Origin: Siphonodentalium dalli | Taxonomy: Eukaryota; Mollusca; Scaphopoda; Gadilida; Siphonodentaliidae | DNA: 64,000 nucleotides | Reading direction: 5' to 3' | NCBI GenBank assembly: GCA_032622095.1 | Contig: CP136067.1 | Location: 177,042,556-177,106,555, forward strand | Shown: piece by piece, positions 45,766 to 58,507 of the stretch | How the letters are laid out: each line of letters starts with the position of its first letter | Position numbering within the stretch: the stretch's first letter is position 1 | Notes under the pieces: generated by a model | Database searches by the model: none | What the model saw: only the letters and a program-made list of their open reading frames with translations | Told to the model about the DNA's origin: nothing | Translations under genes and position numbers: made by a program

Positions 45766-48075
45766 AGACTACCGCTATTCTCAAAGTAATTGACCAGAAA
45801 AATGGGGTGATACCCCGGTCATGACCGTGGTGATACCGGTAATAAACGGTAGCGGTATCGAGACGGTCACAGCGGTAGAGTTACGGTATCGGGCGGTAAT
45901 GATACCGCGGTCTGATAGCGGGCACCGCGATGAATGTTTTGAATACCGCAGTGATTTTCATGGAACTCTTTGAAGGGATGCATTTAGTGAACGTTCAGAC
46001 AACGATTCAATCGTAAGTGGAAAGATTTCCATCGAGGCCGGAAGTAACCGATAGTTGGATTGCGCATGCTGACGACAATGTCGCAAGTCAAAAAATAGTA
46101 TCAAGCACCGTTTGATTTTAGATGCGAAATCGTGGCATATCCTTGATAACCTCCACTTGCGACGTAATCGCAGTCGTGTGTACGTAAAAATCGTAGCTGG
46201 AAATGTCGTAGGATAGTCAATCTCATGCTTTATTCGTGGTTTATTTCTGAAAATCGGAGCGGGGAGACGGAATAAATCCAAAATGATTTGAACTATGTGG
46301 AATAGCAAGATAAATATGATGATATTGGAAAATCATCTATAAAAAAAATAAGTATATTTATATTTTCTTTAATACAAGTGCAATGTTTGTGTTTTTGACG
46401 CATGATTCACGGCATTGGTATAATATCTATTGATTAAATGACGACTCCTGCTGGCTGGGTTGTCACACCGAAAGTTAAAACAATACGTCTATAAGCCTTA
46501 ATTAAGGATCTCATTAAATTCCATAGATAAAAGGAGAATCACTGTGATTTCCACGACTTCGTGTCAATGCCAATCGCTGCCTTAGAATGTCCATCTTACT
46601 TTATTGAATAAAAATATTAAAAAAAAACGTTCCGTCATAACTTGGTGCGTGGTGAAATTATTTCAAGGGCAGGTATGTGTTGGAAGACACCACAGTGCCA
46701 GGACACCAGGCGATGGGTGGAGTTTACAATTTGATAGCCGATGTCGGCAACTTCAAAGTACCGGTAGCGTATGTTCACGGCGTGATACTTTGTGTTGCAC
46801 TCAGCCCTGCTGAAGATTACCATGATGACCTGTCGCATTCAGAACAAGCCCACGTGACATTTTTGTGACGTGTTTATCATTTAGTGTTTGGGGAAGTTCC
46901 CTTGATGACGTCATCGTGGGTCATATTGTCAAATTGTGTTCAACCACGTGCTTATGTTTTTGTTTGCTTCTTATAAATGTCAAATTGTAAGCGTCCACAT
47001 TTGTCAAATTTCCATGTTGACATATTACGGCAATAAACAATCTATCTATATACATGTAGGAGATGCATACGGACTGTTCCCATCCCACATGTCTTTATAA
47101 CAGGACGCGCATGTGTCGTCATAATCATCAGGATTATCTCACTTATAAATAACCATACACGACCTCCCCGTGTGCCTGTAAAAGTAGACGAATCTGGTTC
47201 CAATTAAGCCGTGTTTCCATGACGTTCGCGCATGATATCGTCAGGGTTATCTCATTATTAGGGGTCGCACAACCTGCTCACAAGAATAGTAATTCTTTTC
47301 TGCCGGTCTCGATATTGGCACCATATATTTCTGTTTTAATAATGTCAATAAAACCACACAAAATAAATCAAATTCCATTGGAGATTGATAAAGTTGGGAA
47401 TATCGGTAAGAATTGTTGTTTCCTCACCCGCACTATTATTTGGGTCACTCAGATAATTCTTACCTACCTGTACCCTGCATCGCAACTAAAACTGATATGC
47501 ATTATCATGTAGGTTTATCATCGACCTATGTCTATATGCATGCATACGTCGATGATCAAATCGTAAAATAAAAATAAATCCTTTAAAGTTCAACGACAAT
47601 AAACGTCGAGGGTAAAAACTAAATTAGGTCGGATATATCGGATTTTCTAAGGAAGACTTACCGTCTATCAATATCTATTGGTTATACGGAGTCGAGAAAA
47701 AAAATTCCACTCAAGAGAGTTTTTGATGACTCAGACACATAAAGAAATCACTATTGGCAAAAGCATATTATACACATGGACAAATCACTATTGGCAAAAA
47801 AACATCATCGTCAATAATAAGTAAATAAAATAACCACAATAAATGAAGATTTCTTCAGTGTCCTTTATTTTTTCTGCGCAAATTGTCCGTTAAAATCACT
47901 GCGGTATCGCGAACCGTGACCGCATGCATCGTGGTGTCACCGCGGTATGCGCGGTGTTGAAGCGTTAATAAGCGGCATCAGTACCACGGTATTGGGGATA
48001 CCGCGGTATCATACTGCGGTATTAACGGGGTGACACCACGTTATAGATGGTCAATTACTTTAAGTATAGCGGTAT
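45766..48075. mobile_element. nested element with inverted ACCGCTAT ends and ACCGCGGTAT repeats
   Basis: Inverse ends around 'ACCGCTATTCTCAAAGTAAT' and 'GATACCGCTATACTTAAAGT', followed inward by clusters of 'gataccgcggtat' words at 45810-45960 and 47890-48060. The interior has unrelated sequence, including a 47060-47460 segment resembling 20100-20350. No transposase recognised. Confidence 0.6.
46677..46868 (+). other. exon-like 63-codon open frame, identity unknown
   Basis: After 'atttcaagggcaggt' the frame reads GRYVLEDTTVPGHQAMGGVY ... SPAEDYHDDLSHSEQ and stops at 46868. AATAAA follows at 47031 with an ATCTATCTATATA tail. The composition looks protein-like and unlike nearby fortuitous frames, but I recognise no domain. 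It lies inside nested transposons, so it could be a captured terminal exon, a retroelement 3' end or chance. Confidence 0.25.
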
Positions 48076-48382
48076 CTAGATATTTTTTTTTTTGCAAAAC
48101 GAGTCAAATTTTCACTGGTAAAATTACAGTAAATCCTAAGCTAGTTTTGTCAAATTTGGAAGGCGACTTCGTTTTCGCCTTGCGGACATCCGAGTCGCCT
48201 CCTAGCGTGGGGCCTGCAGGCATGCTTCACCCAAATCATGGCATTTGATGCAAGCTATTAATTGTTTTTAGCTACTAGTATGTGTTATTTAGTTATAATC
48301 TGCATATATCAATAAACAGACCTAACACCTTACCTACATTTCCCAATTAGAGTTAATGGATATTTACACAACTGGTACGTAC

Positions 48383-48592
48383 AGTAATGTCAGATGTATA
48401 TGACCCTTTAACCACAGCAGAATTATGGGAATATTTCAGGATTTAGTCGGAAATATGGCTTGTTGCCATTCATCGGAAAGCTCTCACCGAGAGCTTACCG
48501 GTGAATGGCAGCAAGCCATATTTCCGACTAAATCCTGAAAAATTTCCCATAATTCAACTGTGGTTTAGGGGTCGATTATTTAGGACATAATG
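48383..48592. mobile_element. foldback MITE (GTAATGCCC family), copy 1
   Basis: Arms carry 'TTAACCACAGCAGAATTATG' and 'AAATATGGCTTGTTGCCATT' with their complements; the tip is AAGCTCTCACCGAGAGCTT. It resembles 50667-50879. Superfamily unknown. Confidence 0.75.
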
Positions 48593-48944
48593 TACAATCA
48601 CTCAATTGTTGGGCGATTTCACATTCAAGTTGAGTAGAACGTTACTCAATTCGTTGAGTACAAATATTTTACTCCACGCTTTGGTCAACGTTACATCACG
48701 TCCCTTACCGCGTGTCACTTTAACATTCCACACCGTGCGTGTATTATCCCCCTTTAATTATGTCATAGCATTGGTACACAGCCATACAGCTGAAAATTTA
48801 ACAGTATTTTCCCATATTTTCATGCTTGATATGATGAATGCAACAATTCAATTGAGATTAAATAAGAATTGGAATCTTTTGTTGATTCTATTCGAGATAA
48901 CATTCAAAATAAAATCACCAGATTCACAGAGTCTGTTAAAGTGA

Positions 48945-49860
48945 TATGAAACACTCTGGTAGGGTGATCAAATAGAAATGTAGAATAATCTTGCTCAAAG
49001 TAGTTATTTTTAGGAATATAAATTCAATTTTACAACACATCATCATATGTCATATATGTCACGTATATTCAATTTAATAACTCTCGATGGCGAATTCATT
49101 TGCATTGGTTTATTGCCGTTGGTTGCGTCCCGAATCGAGATATATATAGAATATGTAGCTAGTGTCGTCGCTTAAATTGTTTATGTCCGTGAGGGGGGAT
49201 TTGAGCTTCTATTGGGCTCTGCCGAGTCCAATAGATGCCAAATCCCCCGAGCGGACATAAACAGTTTATGCGAAGACATTAGCTACATATTTTATTTATC
49301 CATCGCACAAAACTTGCCGTTTGTGAGGTAAATCTGTCATTTTCCTCAGTTTTACATTGGTTACTTCGATGACGCCATTACATTTATTAGGTCAAGCAAA
49401 CCAATTAGCATTCATGACGTGGGAAAACCGGAGTGCAGCTCAGAGCGAAATAGTTCGTTGGCATTTTTACATTTATTATAAGCAGACCTTGTTCTGAGGA
49501 TTTATAGTTCTTTTAGAGCTAAAACATATATCATTTTACGAATAATTTTAGGGAAATTATACACGATAAAAACGTTCTGAAATCACAATGACGTCATTAA
49601 GATCAGTTGACGTCCCTAGTTACCTGCGCAATTTGCATATCAAATTACGTCATAAAAGTAGTACTAACCTAATAAAGCTACGTTGACCTAATAAAGCTAC
49701 ATTGACGTAATAAACGTAACGTTTATTAGGCAGGCTTTATGTGGCCAATAGACGTAGTGAGCGGTGGATAAAAATATTTACAATTGCGCATTGTTCAGGA
49801 GATGTTTTCTATAGAGTGGTGTGGTCGATTTCATTGACATTTTCTGCGATGTTTATAGAA
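48945..49860 (+). repeat. dispersed repeat interrupted by a ~620-bp insertion
   Basis: Outer parts 48945-49147 and 49773-49860 match 23320-23590 in inverse orientation. Between them lies an insertion (about 49148-49772) that starts with a 140-bp hairpin (arms 'ATATGTAGCTAGTGTCGTCG' and 'AAATTGTTTATGTCCG' with complements) and has 'taataaacgtaacgtttatt' near its end. Confidence 0.6.
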
Positions 49861-50014
49861 TTATATATCCCTCCAGCTGGCACAGCGCATAAGTACTAAC
49901 ATATCAGTTTCAAGCACTGAATAAGTCCATAATATGTCTTTAAAAAATATTGGAAATGTTTTCTGTCTGTAATCATAATAGTCTATATCAAGTCTTTACA
50001 ATTCTGTTTGTTCA

Positions 50015-50416
50015 TTAACCCTTTACCCAACAGAAGGGCCCTGTGCCAATGCATTCTCTTATATATGCGAGTCGACCATAGGTCGCCTCGCATATATAAA
50101 AAAGAATGCATTGGCTTAACACATTAAAAATTATAAAATTGTTAAAGAATGTAAGAAAAAATGGTAAAAAGTGTTAAAAAAAGTTTTTTTTTAGGCCAAT
50201 GCATTCTCTTATATATGCGAGGCGACCTATTGTCGACTCGCATATATAAGAGAATGCATTGGCACAGGGCATAACTGTAACTATCACAATGTGGTCAAGG
50301 AGCCGGTTCCAATGATATCCATATTTGTATGGTTCTATTGAGACAGACCGAAGATATTTTAGGCTGTTGAAGCTTTATTTGGTCGGTTTTGGCCGTTTTT
50401 TTGGGTAAAGGGTTAA
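50015..50416 (+). mobile_element. piggyBac-type MITE, family A, copy 4
   Basis: TTAA at 50015-50018 and 50413-50416, standard ends and two hairpins; the first hairpin has 'AAAAAAG' in one arm. It ends 67 bp before exon 9. Confidence 0.92.
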
Positions 50417-50483
50417 AGGTTATGAACCGGTGCTATGTCTGATATCACATGTTGTGACTGTTTTATTTTAAATATTCTCTAAG

Positions 50484-50654
50484 GTGTCGAGCCAGAGCCG
50501 TTCATGATTGGTGATCATCTGATAGAAGCTAGCGGTAAGCTGGTGTTGATCGACCGCCTGCTGGATTACCTACAGAGCACAGGTCACAAGGTGCTTATGT
50601 TCTCTCAGATGACTCACATGTTAGACATCATCCAAGATTACCTAGGATATAAAG
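50484..50654 (+). CDS. CHD1L: CHD1L exon 9
   Basis: Residues 330-386: [20 protein letters not shown], then [20 protein letters not shown] and [17 protein letters not shown], the motif IV region of the second lobe (human SGKLHLLDKLL ... VLLFSQMTQMLDILQDY). Acceptor 'tctctaag', donor GTAAGG, phase 1. Confidence 0.96.
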
Positions 50655-50666
50655 GTAAGGGAAGTA

Positions 50667-50879
50667 CAATAATACCCTAAATAATCGACTCCTTAACCAC
50701 AGCAGAATTATGGGTAACTTTTCAGCATTTAGTTGGAAATATGGCTTGTTGCCATTCATCGGAAAGCTCTCACTGAGAGCTTTCCGAAGAAAATCAACAA
50801 GCCATATTTCCGACTAAATCCTGAAAAATTACCCATAATTCTGCTGTGGTTAAGGAGTCGATTATTTAGGGCATTACTG
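50667..50879. mobile_element. foldback MITE (GTAATGCCC family), copy 2
   Basis: Ends ATAATACCCTAAATAATCGA and (inverse) CAGTAATGCCCTAAATAATC. The arms and tip are as in the 48383 copy. It starts 12 bp after exon 9, so exon 9 is closely bracketed by foldbacks on both sides. Confidence 0.85.
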
Positions 50880-51097
50880 TTTATAGATCGAACACAAGCC
50901 TGGATATAGTGTGTCTGACATTGGCATGGGGTCCTCATTTTGCTTTGGCCTCAACTGCTATGGGAGACCTAAAATCAGATTGAAGTTCCCCCGTTGAAGT
51001 TGGTGATGTTGACCCATTAGTCACCTCCATTATGCAATTTTAAAATAAAATAAGAAACACTGATGGGATTTTTATGCACTAATCTAAAGCGAGTTTT

Positions 51098-51361
51098 TTA
51101 ACCCTTTGAGTGCCAGGGGCCGATCTCATCGGCCCTAAACCTACAAAATAAGTCTGTTAAAGAATATAAGAGTAAATTATTTAAATTGTAAAAAATTGTA
51201 AAAAAATTAAAAAATTAAAAAAAAAAAAAAAACATTTGTTACGCCAATGCATTCTCTTATATATGCGAGGCGACCTATGGTCGACTCGCATATATAAGAG
51301 AATCCATTGGCACAGGGTATATGGGTTGATACAAAAATCGACCTGGCACTCAAAGGGTTAA
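51098..51361. mobile_element. TTAA MITE, family B (GAGTGCCAGG ends)
   Basis: TTAA-CCCTTTGAGTGCCAGG ... CCTGGCACTCAAAGGG-TTAA. The ends differ from family A beyond CCCTTT, yet the element carries one hairpin with the same GCCAATGCATTCTCTTATAT arms and CGACC-ATA-GGTCG tip. Confidence 0.9.
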
Positions 51362-51582
51362 AGCAGAATCTGCGTATATATCATTCACCATTGGTTGGAA
51401 TTATCCAGTCAAGTTACAAAAAAATTAAATACATGACACGTTGGTCTGTATGTCCAATTTGACCTCAGACAAATTAGACCATACATTAGATTAGATTATA
51501 CATGACAGTGAACTGTATTTATTTCTTTAATTGGACTCGCATATGAATATACCCAAAGAACTGTAGTTTGTACTATACCCAT

Positions 51583-51892
51583 TAGGGCTGCAATGATACA
51601 CTTGGTCACGATACGATACAAATCACGATACATGATCAATGATATGATACATATCAGGATACACTAAATTAGTGTTTCCAAATGAATACCGCCTGAGCTA
51701 GTTCATTTTAAACTAAAATGGAGTTTATTTGTTGGCTAGATCAGTCAAATATACATAGTATACATGTCAACTTGAGAAATAATTGGAGGTTTTGCTTTTG
51801 TTTACTTGCCCATCTTCAGACATTACTTGATTTCCTGTATCGCGGAAAGTTTATCACGATACATTGAAGTCACAATGAATCATGCAGCCCTA
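51583..51892. mobile_element. non-autonomous hAT element before exon 10, 8-bp duplication
   Basis: Ends TAGGGCTGCAATGATACA ... TGCAGCCCTA, flanked by ATACCCAT on both sides (51575-51582, 51893-51900). The interior has repeated 'cacgatac' words. It ends 23 bp before exon 10. Confidence 0.9.
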
Positions 51893-51915
51893 ATACCCAT
51901 GAGATTTACTTGCAG

Positions 51916-52029
51916 GATACTCGTATGAGAGATTGGATGGCTCAGTGAGGGGAGAGGAACGTTACTTAGCAATACAGAATTTCAACGAGAATGAAGGAAC
52001 CTTTGTTTTCTTACTGAGCACGAAAGCTG
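51916..52029 (+). CDS. CHD1L: CHD1L exon 10
   Basis: Residues 387-424: [20 protein letters not shown] then [18 protein letters not shown], motif IVa-V region, near-identical to human around [17 protein letters not shown]. Acceptor 'tttacttgcag', donor GTGAGT, phase 1. Confidence 0.96.
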
Positions 52030-52050
52030 GTGAGTCATGACTCATTTATA

Positions 52051-52249
52051 TTAACCAGAACATGTTGGGACTGCTGGTGCAGCATTAAATATCCTGTGCC
52101 AGTGCATTCTCTTTTATACTCCGATAGGGAGCCTCACATGTATATGAGAATGCATTGGCTTACAAGGTAAATATTGTTAGGCCAGTGCATTCTCTTAAAT
52201 AAGAGAATGCATTGTCACAGGGTTTTCGCAGAATTTCAGGAAGTGTTAA
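52051..52249 (+). mobile_element. TTAA MITE, family C, copy 2 (shortened)
   Basis: TTAA at 52051-52054 and 52246-52249. Contains 'tggtgcagcattaaatatcc' and two hairpins, the second reduced to a short CTTAAATAAG form. It begins 22 bp after exon 10. Confidence 0.75.
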
Positions 52250-52340
52250 CTATAAAACAGTATTGAATTCCCTCAGATATGATCTAAACTTCTAACAAAT
52301 CTTCGTCTTTAAAATATACAAAAAGGCATTAGAATGCAGT

Positions 52341-52579
52341 TTATCCCTTTCATGACGGGAGCTGCGCTGGTGCAGCATTAAAGATCATGTGCCAGTGCAT
52401 TCTCTTATATATGTGAGTCTCTCTTAGGGAGCCTCGCATATATAACAGAATGCACTGGCTTATAAGCTCAAGGTAAATGTTGTTGGGACAATGTATTCTG
52501 TTATATATACGTGAGGCTCCCTATGGGAGACTTACATATATAGGGAATGCTTTGGCACAGGCTTTTCGCAAAGGGTTAA
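52341..52579 (+). mobile_element. TTAA MITE, family C, copy 3
   Basis: Starts TTAT-CCCTTTCATGACGGGAGC and ends GCTTTTCGCAAAGGG-TTAA. The two hairpins have CTCTCTTAGGGAG and CTCCCTATGGGAG tips. One TTAA has mutated. Confidence 0.8.
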
Positions 52580-52692
52580 CCAGAACTTGTGATATAACGT
52601 GAGTCAGCTGCTTGATCTTTTTGCTGTGACATGATGGTAAAACAAGAGTCAAGGGTTCAAATCATGCCTTGCAGTATAATGAATAAGTATGA

Positions 52693-53139
52693 TTAACCCT
52701 TTACCCAACAGAACGGACCTGTGCCAATGCATTCTCTTATATATGCGAGTCGACCATAGGTCGCCTCGCATATATAAGAGAATACATTGGCTTAACACAT
52801 ATTAAAAATGATAAAATTGTCAAAGAATGTAGAAAAATATTATAAAAATTGTTAAAAAATGTAAGAAAAAATTATAAAATTGTTAAAAAATGTAAGAAAA
52901 AATGGTAAAAAGTGTTAAAATGCATTTTCTTATATATGCGAGGCGACCTATGGTTGACTCGCATTGGCATTGGCATTGGCATTGGCACAGGGCATAACTG
53001 TAACCATCACAATGTGGTCAATGAACCGGTTCCAATGATATCCATATTTGTATGGTGTTATTGAGACAGAGCGAAGATATATTAGGCTGTTGAAGCTTTA
53101 TTTGGGCGTTTTTGGCCGGTTTGTTGGGTAAATGATTAA
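52693..53139 (+). mobile_element. piggyBac-type MITE, family A, copy 5 (rearranged)
   Basis: TTAA at 52693-52696 and 53136-53139. The spacer between the hairpins is triplicated ('aaattgttaaaaaatgtaag') and the second hairpin has lost its 3' arm, replaced by (GCATTG)n. The tail is intact. Confidence 0.88.
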
Positions 53140-53680
53140 AGTCAAGCTTGTGTTGTTTTTTGTGTTTTGTGTTTCAAGCATGAAGAGACTATAAGTGTCG
53201 CCATAAATATATCAGTGGATCTTAAAACTCTGCTATGACGTCATTCAGGTTATTTCAAAGTTATTTGATGTTATACACAAACCAGTACACAGTTTTTTGT
53301 GTGTCTATATAATTATGATTTGGAGTAGAGTGTGCACGCATTTGGTATGCTTCATTATAAAAGATTAGAAACTTGTTCCCAGCCTCAATAGGATGACTGG
53401 ACATTGCTCGTGCTATTCTCTGAATATCAACTGTACTAAGTTTGATTATAGCCTACTCACAAAATTTGGGGAAAACACAAATTCTAAACCCGTGAATATG
53501 TACCACACGCATTTCTAGGCAATAGGAAGTACAGCTCTTTCGCAATTGTGGGAGATTAAAACTGCATACATCATGGTGTAGTTATGAGTTTGTGACTTCA
53601 CGCCGTCAATTTAATACCCGAGGCTATATCTATGGCGCCGACAAACAGAGACACTTCGTTTTCTATGTGCGTGTCAGGGA

Positions 53681-53984
53681 CAAGCCTGAGTTTAATGTGT
53701 CTGTCATGTGCAGAATGAGGTCCCCAGAGGGTGAATTTAGTGATGCTATCCCGTATAGTGGGCTAGCATCACCAAATTCACCCATGGGGACCTCATTCTG
53801 CATGGCTTTATCTGCAATGGGAGACATAGACTCAGATTGAAGTTTCCAAATGGTGAATATTGTGATGTACACCCATTGGGAACCTCGATTATGCAATGTG
53901 TCGTGCTATGTGGGATAGCATCACTAAATTCACCCTCTGGGGACCTCATTCTGCAAATGACAGGCAACTTATTCTCAGGTCTGG
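53681..53984. mobile_element. CAAGCC foldback MITE, copy 3
   Basis: CAAGCCTGAGTTTAATGTGT start, arms 'CAGAATGAGGTCCCCAGAGG', tip 'gctatcccgtatagtgggct', and a second eroded half containing 'atggcttta.ctgcaatgggagac'. Same subtype as 54985-55455. Confidence 0.7.
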
Positions 53985-54067
53985 ACACCAAGTTGTGAAA
54001 TAAATATTTTCTGGTATTTACCAGGGTTATATACAATTGCAAATGGAGTAATTTGAGACACGGATAA

Positions 54068-54226
54068 TTAACCCTTTCATGACGGGAGCTGCACTGGTGC
54101 AGCATTATTGATCCTGTGCCAGTGCATTTTCTTATATATGTGAGTCTCCCAAAGGGAGCCTCACATTTATATGAGAGAATGCACTTGCTTACAAGGTCAA
54201 GTTAAATATTGTTAGGCCAATGTGTT
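54068..54226 (+). mobile_element. TTAA MITE, family C, copy 4 (truncated)
   Basis: TTAA-CCCTTTCATGACGGGAGC start and one hairpin with a CTCCCAAAGGGAG tip. The second hairpin and right end are missing. Confidence 0.75.
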
Positions 54227-54507
54227 CTCTGCTACTGATAACTAAAGGTTTGAATATATTGTTGATCATGAACTATGCTTTATGCATTTTGAACAAAATG
54301 TTTGCGAAATTGAAACTTCCTGTTGCCATTTTAGAAAACAAAATGGTCATTAATGTAACCACTAATGCTATAAACCCTAATCATCTTTAATGTGAGATCG
54401 AGTGAACAGTGCATGACCATCCAGGCCTGATAATACCGGAACAGTCAATGAATAATAGCCCTTTCCACGTATACTTTTATTACTGAATCCATTCGGTATA
54501 GAAAGGG

Positions 54508-54895
54508 TTAACCCTTTACCCAACAAACCGGCCATAACCGGCCAAATAAAGCTTCAACAGCCTAAAATATCTTCGGTCTGTCTCAATAGAACCATACAAA
54601 TATGGATATCATTGGAACCGGCTCCTTGACCACATTGTGATAGTTACAGTTATGCCCTGTGCCAATGCATTCTCTTATATATGCGAGTCGACCATAGGTC
54701 GCCTCGCATATATAAGAGAATGCATTGGCCTAAAAAAAATCTTTTTACCATTTTTTCTTACATTCTTTAACAATTTTATAATTTTTAATGTGTTAAGCCA
54801 ATGCATTCTCTTATATATGCGAGGCGACCTATGGTCGACTCGCATATATAAGAGAATGCATTGGCACAGGGCCCTTCTGTTGGGTAAAGGGTTAA
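54508..54895 (-). mobile_element. piggyBac-type MITE, family A, copy 6 (inverse)
   Basis: Same element in opposite orientation: tail first, then the two hairpins, ending CCCTTCTGTTGGGTAAAGGG-TTAA. TTAA at 54508-54511 and 54892-54895. Confidence 0.93.
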
Positions 54896-54984
54896 ATGGC
54901 AAAAAGCAGATGTTAGTTTTCCTCATCCATCTGTAAGTGCTAAGTATGTGAAGTACTATCTTGAAAAATCACTCAAACTAAACA

Positions 54985-56139
<1,155 letters not shown>

Positions 56140-56176
56140 TAAGTGCATTTCACAATAATATTTTATCCCGCAGGGT

Positions 56177-56386
56177 CATATAAGGATTAACTGTCATGTG
56201 GACTGTTTTTATGGAGATGTAACGGTGAGGTAAGTGGACATAACTTGTATGTAAAACCCGAAGGGTTTTACATACAAGTTATGTCCACTTACCTCACGTT
56301 ACAAGGGTTTTACATACAAGTTATGTCCACTTACCTCACCGTTACATCTCCATAAAAATAGTCCACATGACAGTTAATCCTTATAT
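56177..56386. mobile_element. foldback element with duplicated arm
   Basis: Inverse ends ATAAGGATTAACTGTCATGT. The inner arm 'GAGGTAAGTGGACATAACTT' occurs once forward and twice in complement ('AAGTTATGTCCACTTACCTC'), so one arm has been copied in tandem. Located 135 bp after exon 11. Confidence 0.75.
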
Positions 56387-57250
56387 TTATATACATTTAG
56401 CGAAAAAGCCGCTTTTGTAAATATATTTAAATCGAAAAGTGTATCGTGACAAGATCAGCCCAAAATACCCAATAGCACCCTTGGCAAAAGTTAATAGGAA
56501 CAATTTCTCTTCATGTTGAAACCCGATGATGTATTTAGTCAATCCTGCGCGAGTCAAAATGCACCCAAAGCATTACGCGTTCGTCTTTCCAAACCTAATG
56601 ACGTATCGATGGTGTTATTAGCTTGGTGTTATGAGGCGTTACGCATTCACCGAGAAATAACTGCAACTAGCCACGTGGGCGCCGACCAATCAGAATGCTG
56701 GATTTAGTGATGACAACACTTAGTGTGTAAATATAAAACAATAAAGGTAATACAAAAAAGAAAGAAAGGGGGTGGGTGTGTGGGTTTCAAACAAAACCTA
56801 CTTTCTCGAATTTTTGTATCTTGCGAAATGACATCGGCCCTGTTACAACTTGGTTAAGTCCCTTTGACAAAATAGTTACACTCTCCCGATTTGCTGAATA
56901 TGATAAGTATCATGGTTATAAATCACTGCTGTTTCATGGTAACATTGTGAACAAGTTACCAGGCAGATGTTGCAAGATTAATTCTTATTAATAATTGTAT
57001 AATACTGTCCACTAATCCTACCAATGGAATTTGTATATTTATCGCATGTGTCAAAGGATCTATATTTAGCGACTGACACAATTGGTTATGTGATCTTGTA
57101 TTGGTTCTATTCTTAGCTTTATAAACATTCTCCCACAGGTGTCTCTTATAGCTGTCAGGTCTTAACGACTCGACAGGATAAATGCCATCATTGCGGGACT
57201 CTCGTTATCTGTTGAGGTAATAAATCATGTTCTCATTTTACTTCCCACAG

Positions 57251-57410
57251 AGGTGTCAAGGTGATAAGACTTGTAGGAAAGAAAACAGTAGAGGAGATTA
57301 TATTGGAAAGAGCTACAGAAAAATTAAAACTTACTGACAAAGTTATAGAAAGTGGGCAGTTTTCCATGGGAACATCTAAGACGTCACTATTCACAGATAA
57401 CAAGACAGGG
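57251..57410 (+). CDS. CHD1L: CHD1L exon 12
   Basis: Completes Arg463 and encodes GVKVIRLVGKKTVEEIILER ... SLFTDNKTG, residues 463-516, the end of the helicase-C lobe (human VKVIRLIGRDTVEEIV). Acceptor 'cttcccacag', donor GTGAGT, phase 0. Confidence 0.96.
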
Positions 57411-57597
57411 GTGAGTATATGATGTGTGCAGAAAGGGATAAGGATAGGGACAAATACTTGTACTTGGTCATTGCAAACTATTCAACAGGTAGTATTTGTC
57501 TTATCAACTAGTAATGTGTGGCAAACCAGATCAAAATCGAACAAAATCGAACATTTGATACAGATAAATTGTGATCTGCCTTCAAGCTAGACACATA

Positions 57598-57748
57598 CAA
57601 GCCTTGAAATAGTGTGTCTGTCATTTGCAGAATGAGGTCCCCAGAGGGTGAATATAGTGATGCTACCCCGCATAGCGGGCTAGCATCACCAAATTCACCC
57701 TCTGGGGACCTCATTCTGCAAATGACAGGCACACTATTTCAAGGCTTA
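57598..57748. mobile_element. CAAGCCTTG foldback MITE, minimal copy with 8-bp duplication
   Basis: A single near-perfect 151-bp hairpin, CAAGCCTTGAAATAGTGTGT ... ACACTATTTCAAGGCTTA, flanked by GACACATA (57590-57597, 57749-57756). The 8-bp duplication supports hAT mobilisation of this family. Confidence 0.9.
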
Positions 57749-58507
57749 GACACATATGCTTTTGTTACACTTTCATTCATAAAGGCAGTAAGTTCGTTCT
57801 TGCAGTGTTGACAGTTTGTTCTGTATTATTAATTCCCTGCTCCATTGCGAATCGAACCAATAGAGATATCAAATGGCCACTCTAGTTAAAATAAAGCCAC
57901 TAAAAATAAATATCTTGATTTTCATCAGAATTTTGTATACAATTTGGGCGTGGTAAGGCCAAAACGAAGAATACCTGTGTTTAGGGTAACCCGCCCGCCC
58001 CTACTCAAAACCTGCCACCAAATTCCATTTTATCGTTTTTCTAAAATTTCCTCCGACTTCATTTTATTTTTTTTATAATTAGGAATTCGCGACTACGGAA
58101 TTAGCTTAAACAAGTAAACCATTTCCTTGCAAATATCGTCAATTCTCGAAAAACGGAAGTGCCGCCATTGTTGTTGTAGTATATTCGTATTCCCTCGTCA
58201 TTGTTCGGCAAACCTCGCCGATTTCTCGAAAGCGGGAACTTTTGCCGGAATATGTATTAACTAGCAAATCGAAAGTAACCGGATATTTTGCCGATTGCAC
58301 ATGGCGATTGAATATGGCGGAAACACTAACGTGTGCGGATAGATCCTGCATTTTAGCCATTAAACTTCACAAATGCGTTCATGTGAATCAGAATAGAAAC
58401 ATCATGGTGCCTGTCAACTATAGCACAGACATGTTGTCGTGCGTGAACCGGTATTAACACACGGATTCTCAACTGACAGAAAAGGACATAGTAATAAAAT
58501 GTCAGAT

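Larger units (their letters stand above)
44563..48216. mobile_element. hAT-type element with exact 8-bp duplication, nested contents
   Basis: Ends CAGGCCTCAGCCTAGGGG and (inverse) CAGGCCCCACGCTAGGAGGC, flanked on both sides by CAGGCATG (44555-44562, 48217-48224). Subterminal self-complementary words: GGGAGACTT/AGTCTCCC on the left, GGCGACT/AGTCGCC on the right. No transposase seen. At least one further element (45766-48075) sits inside. Confidence 0.82.
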
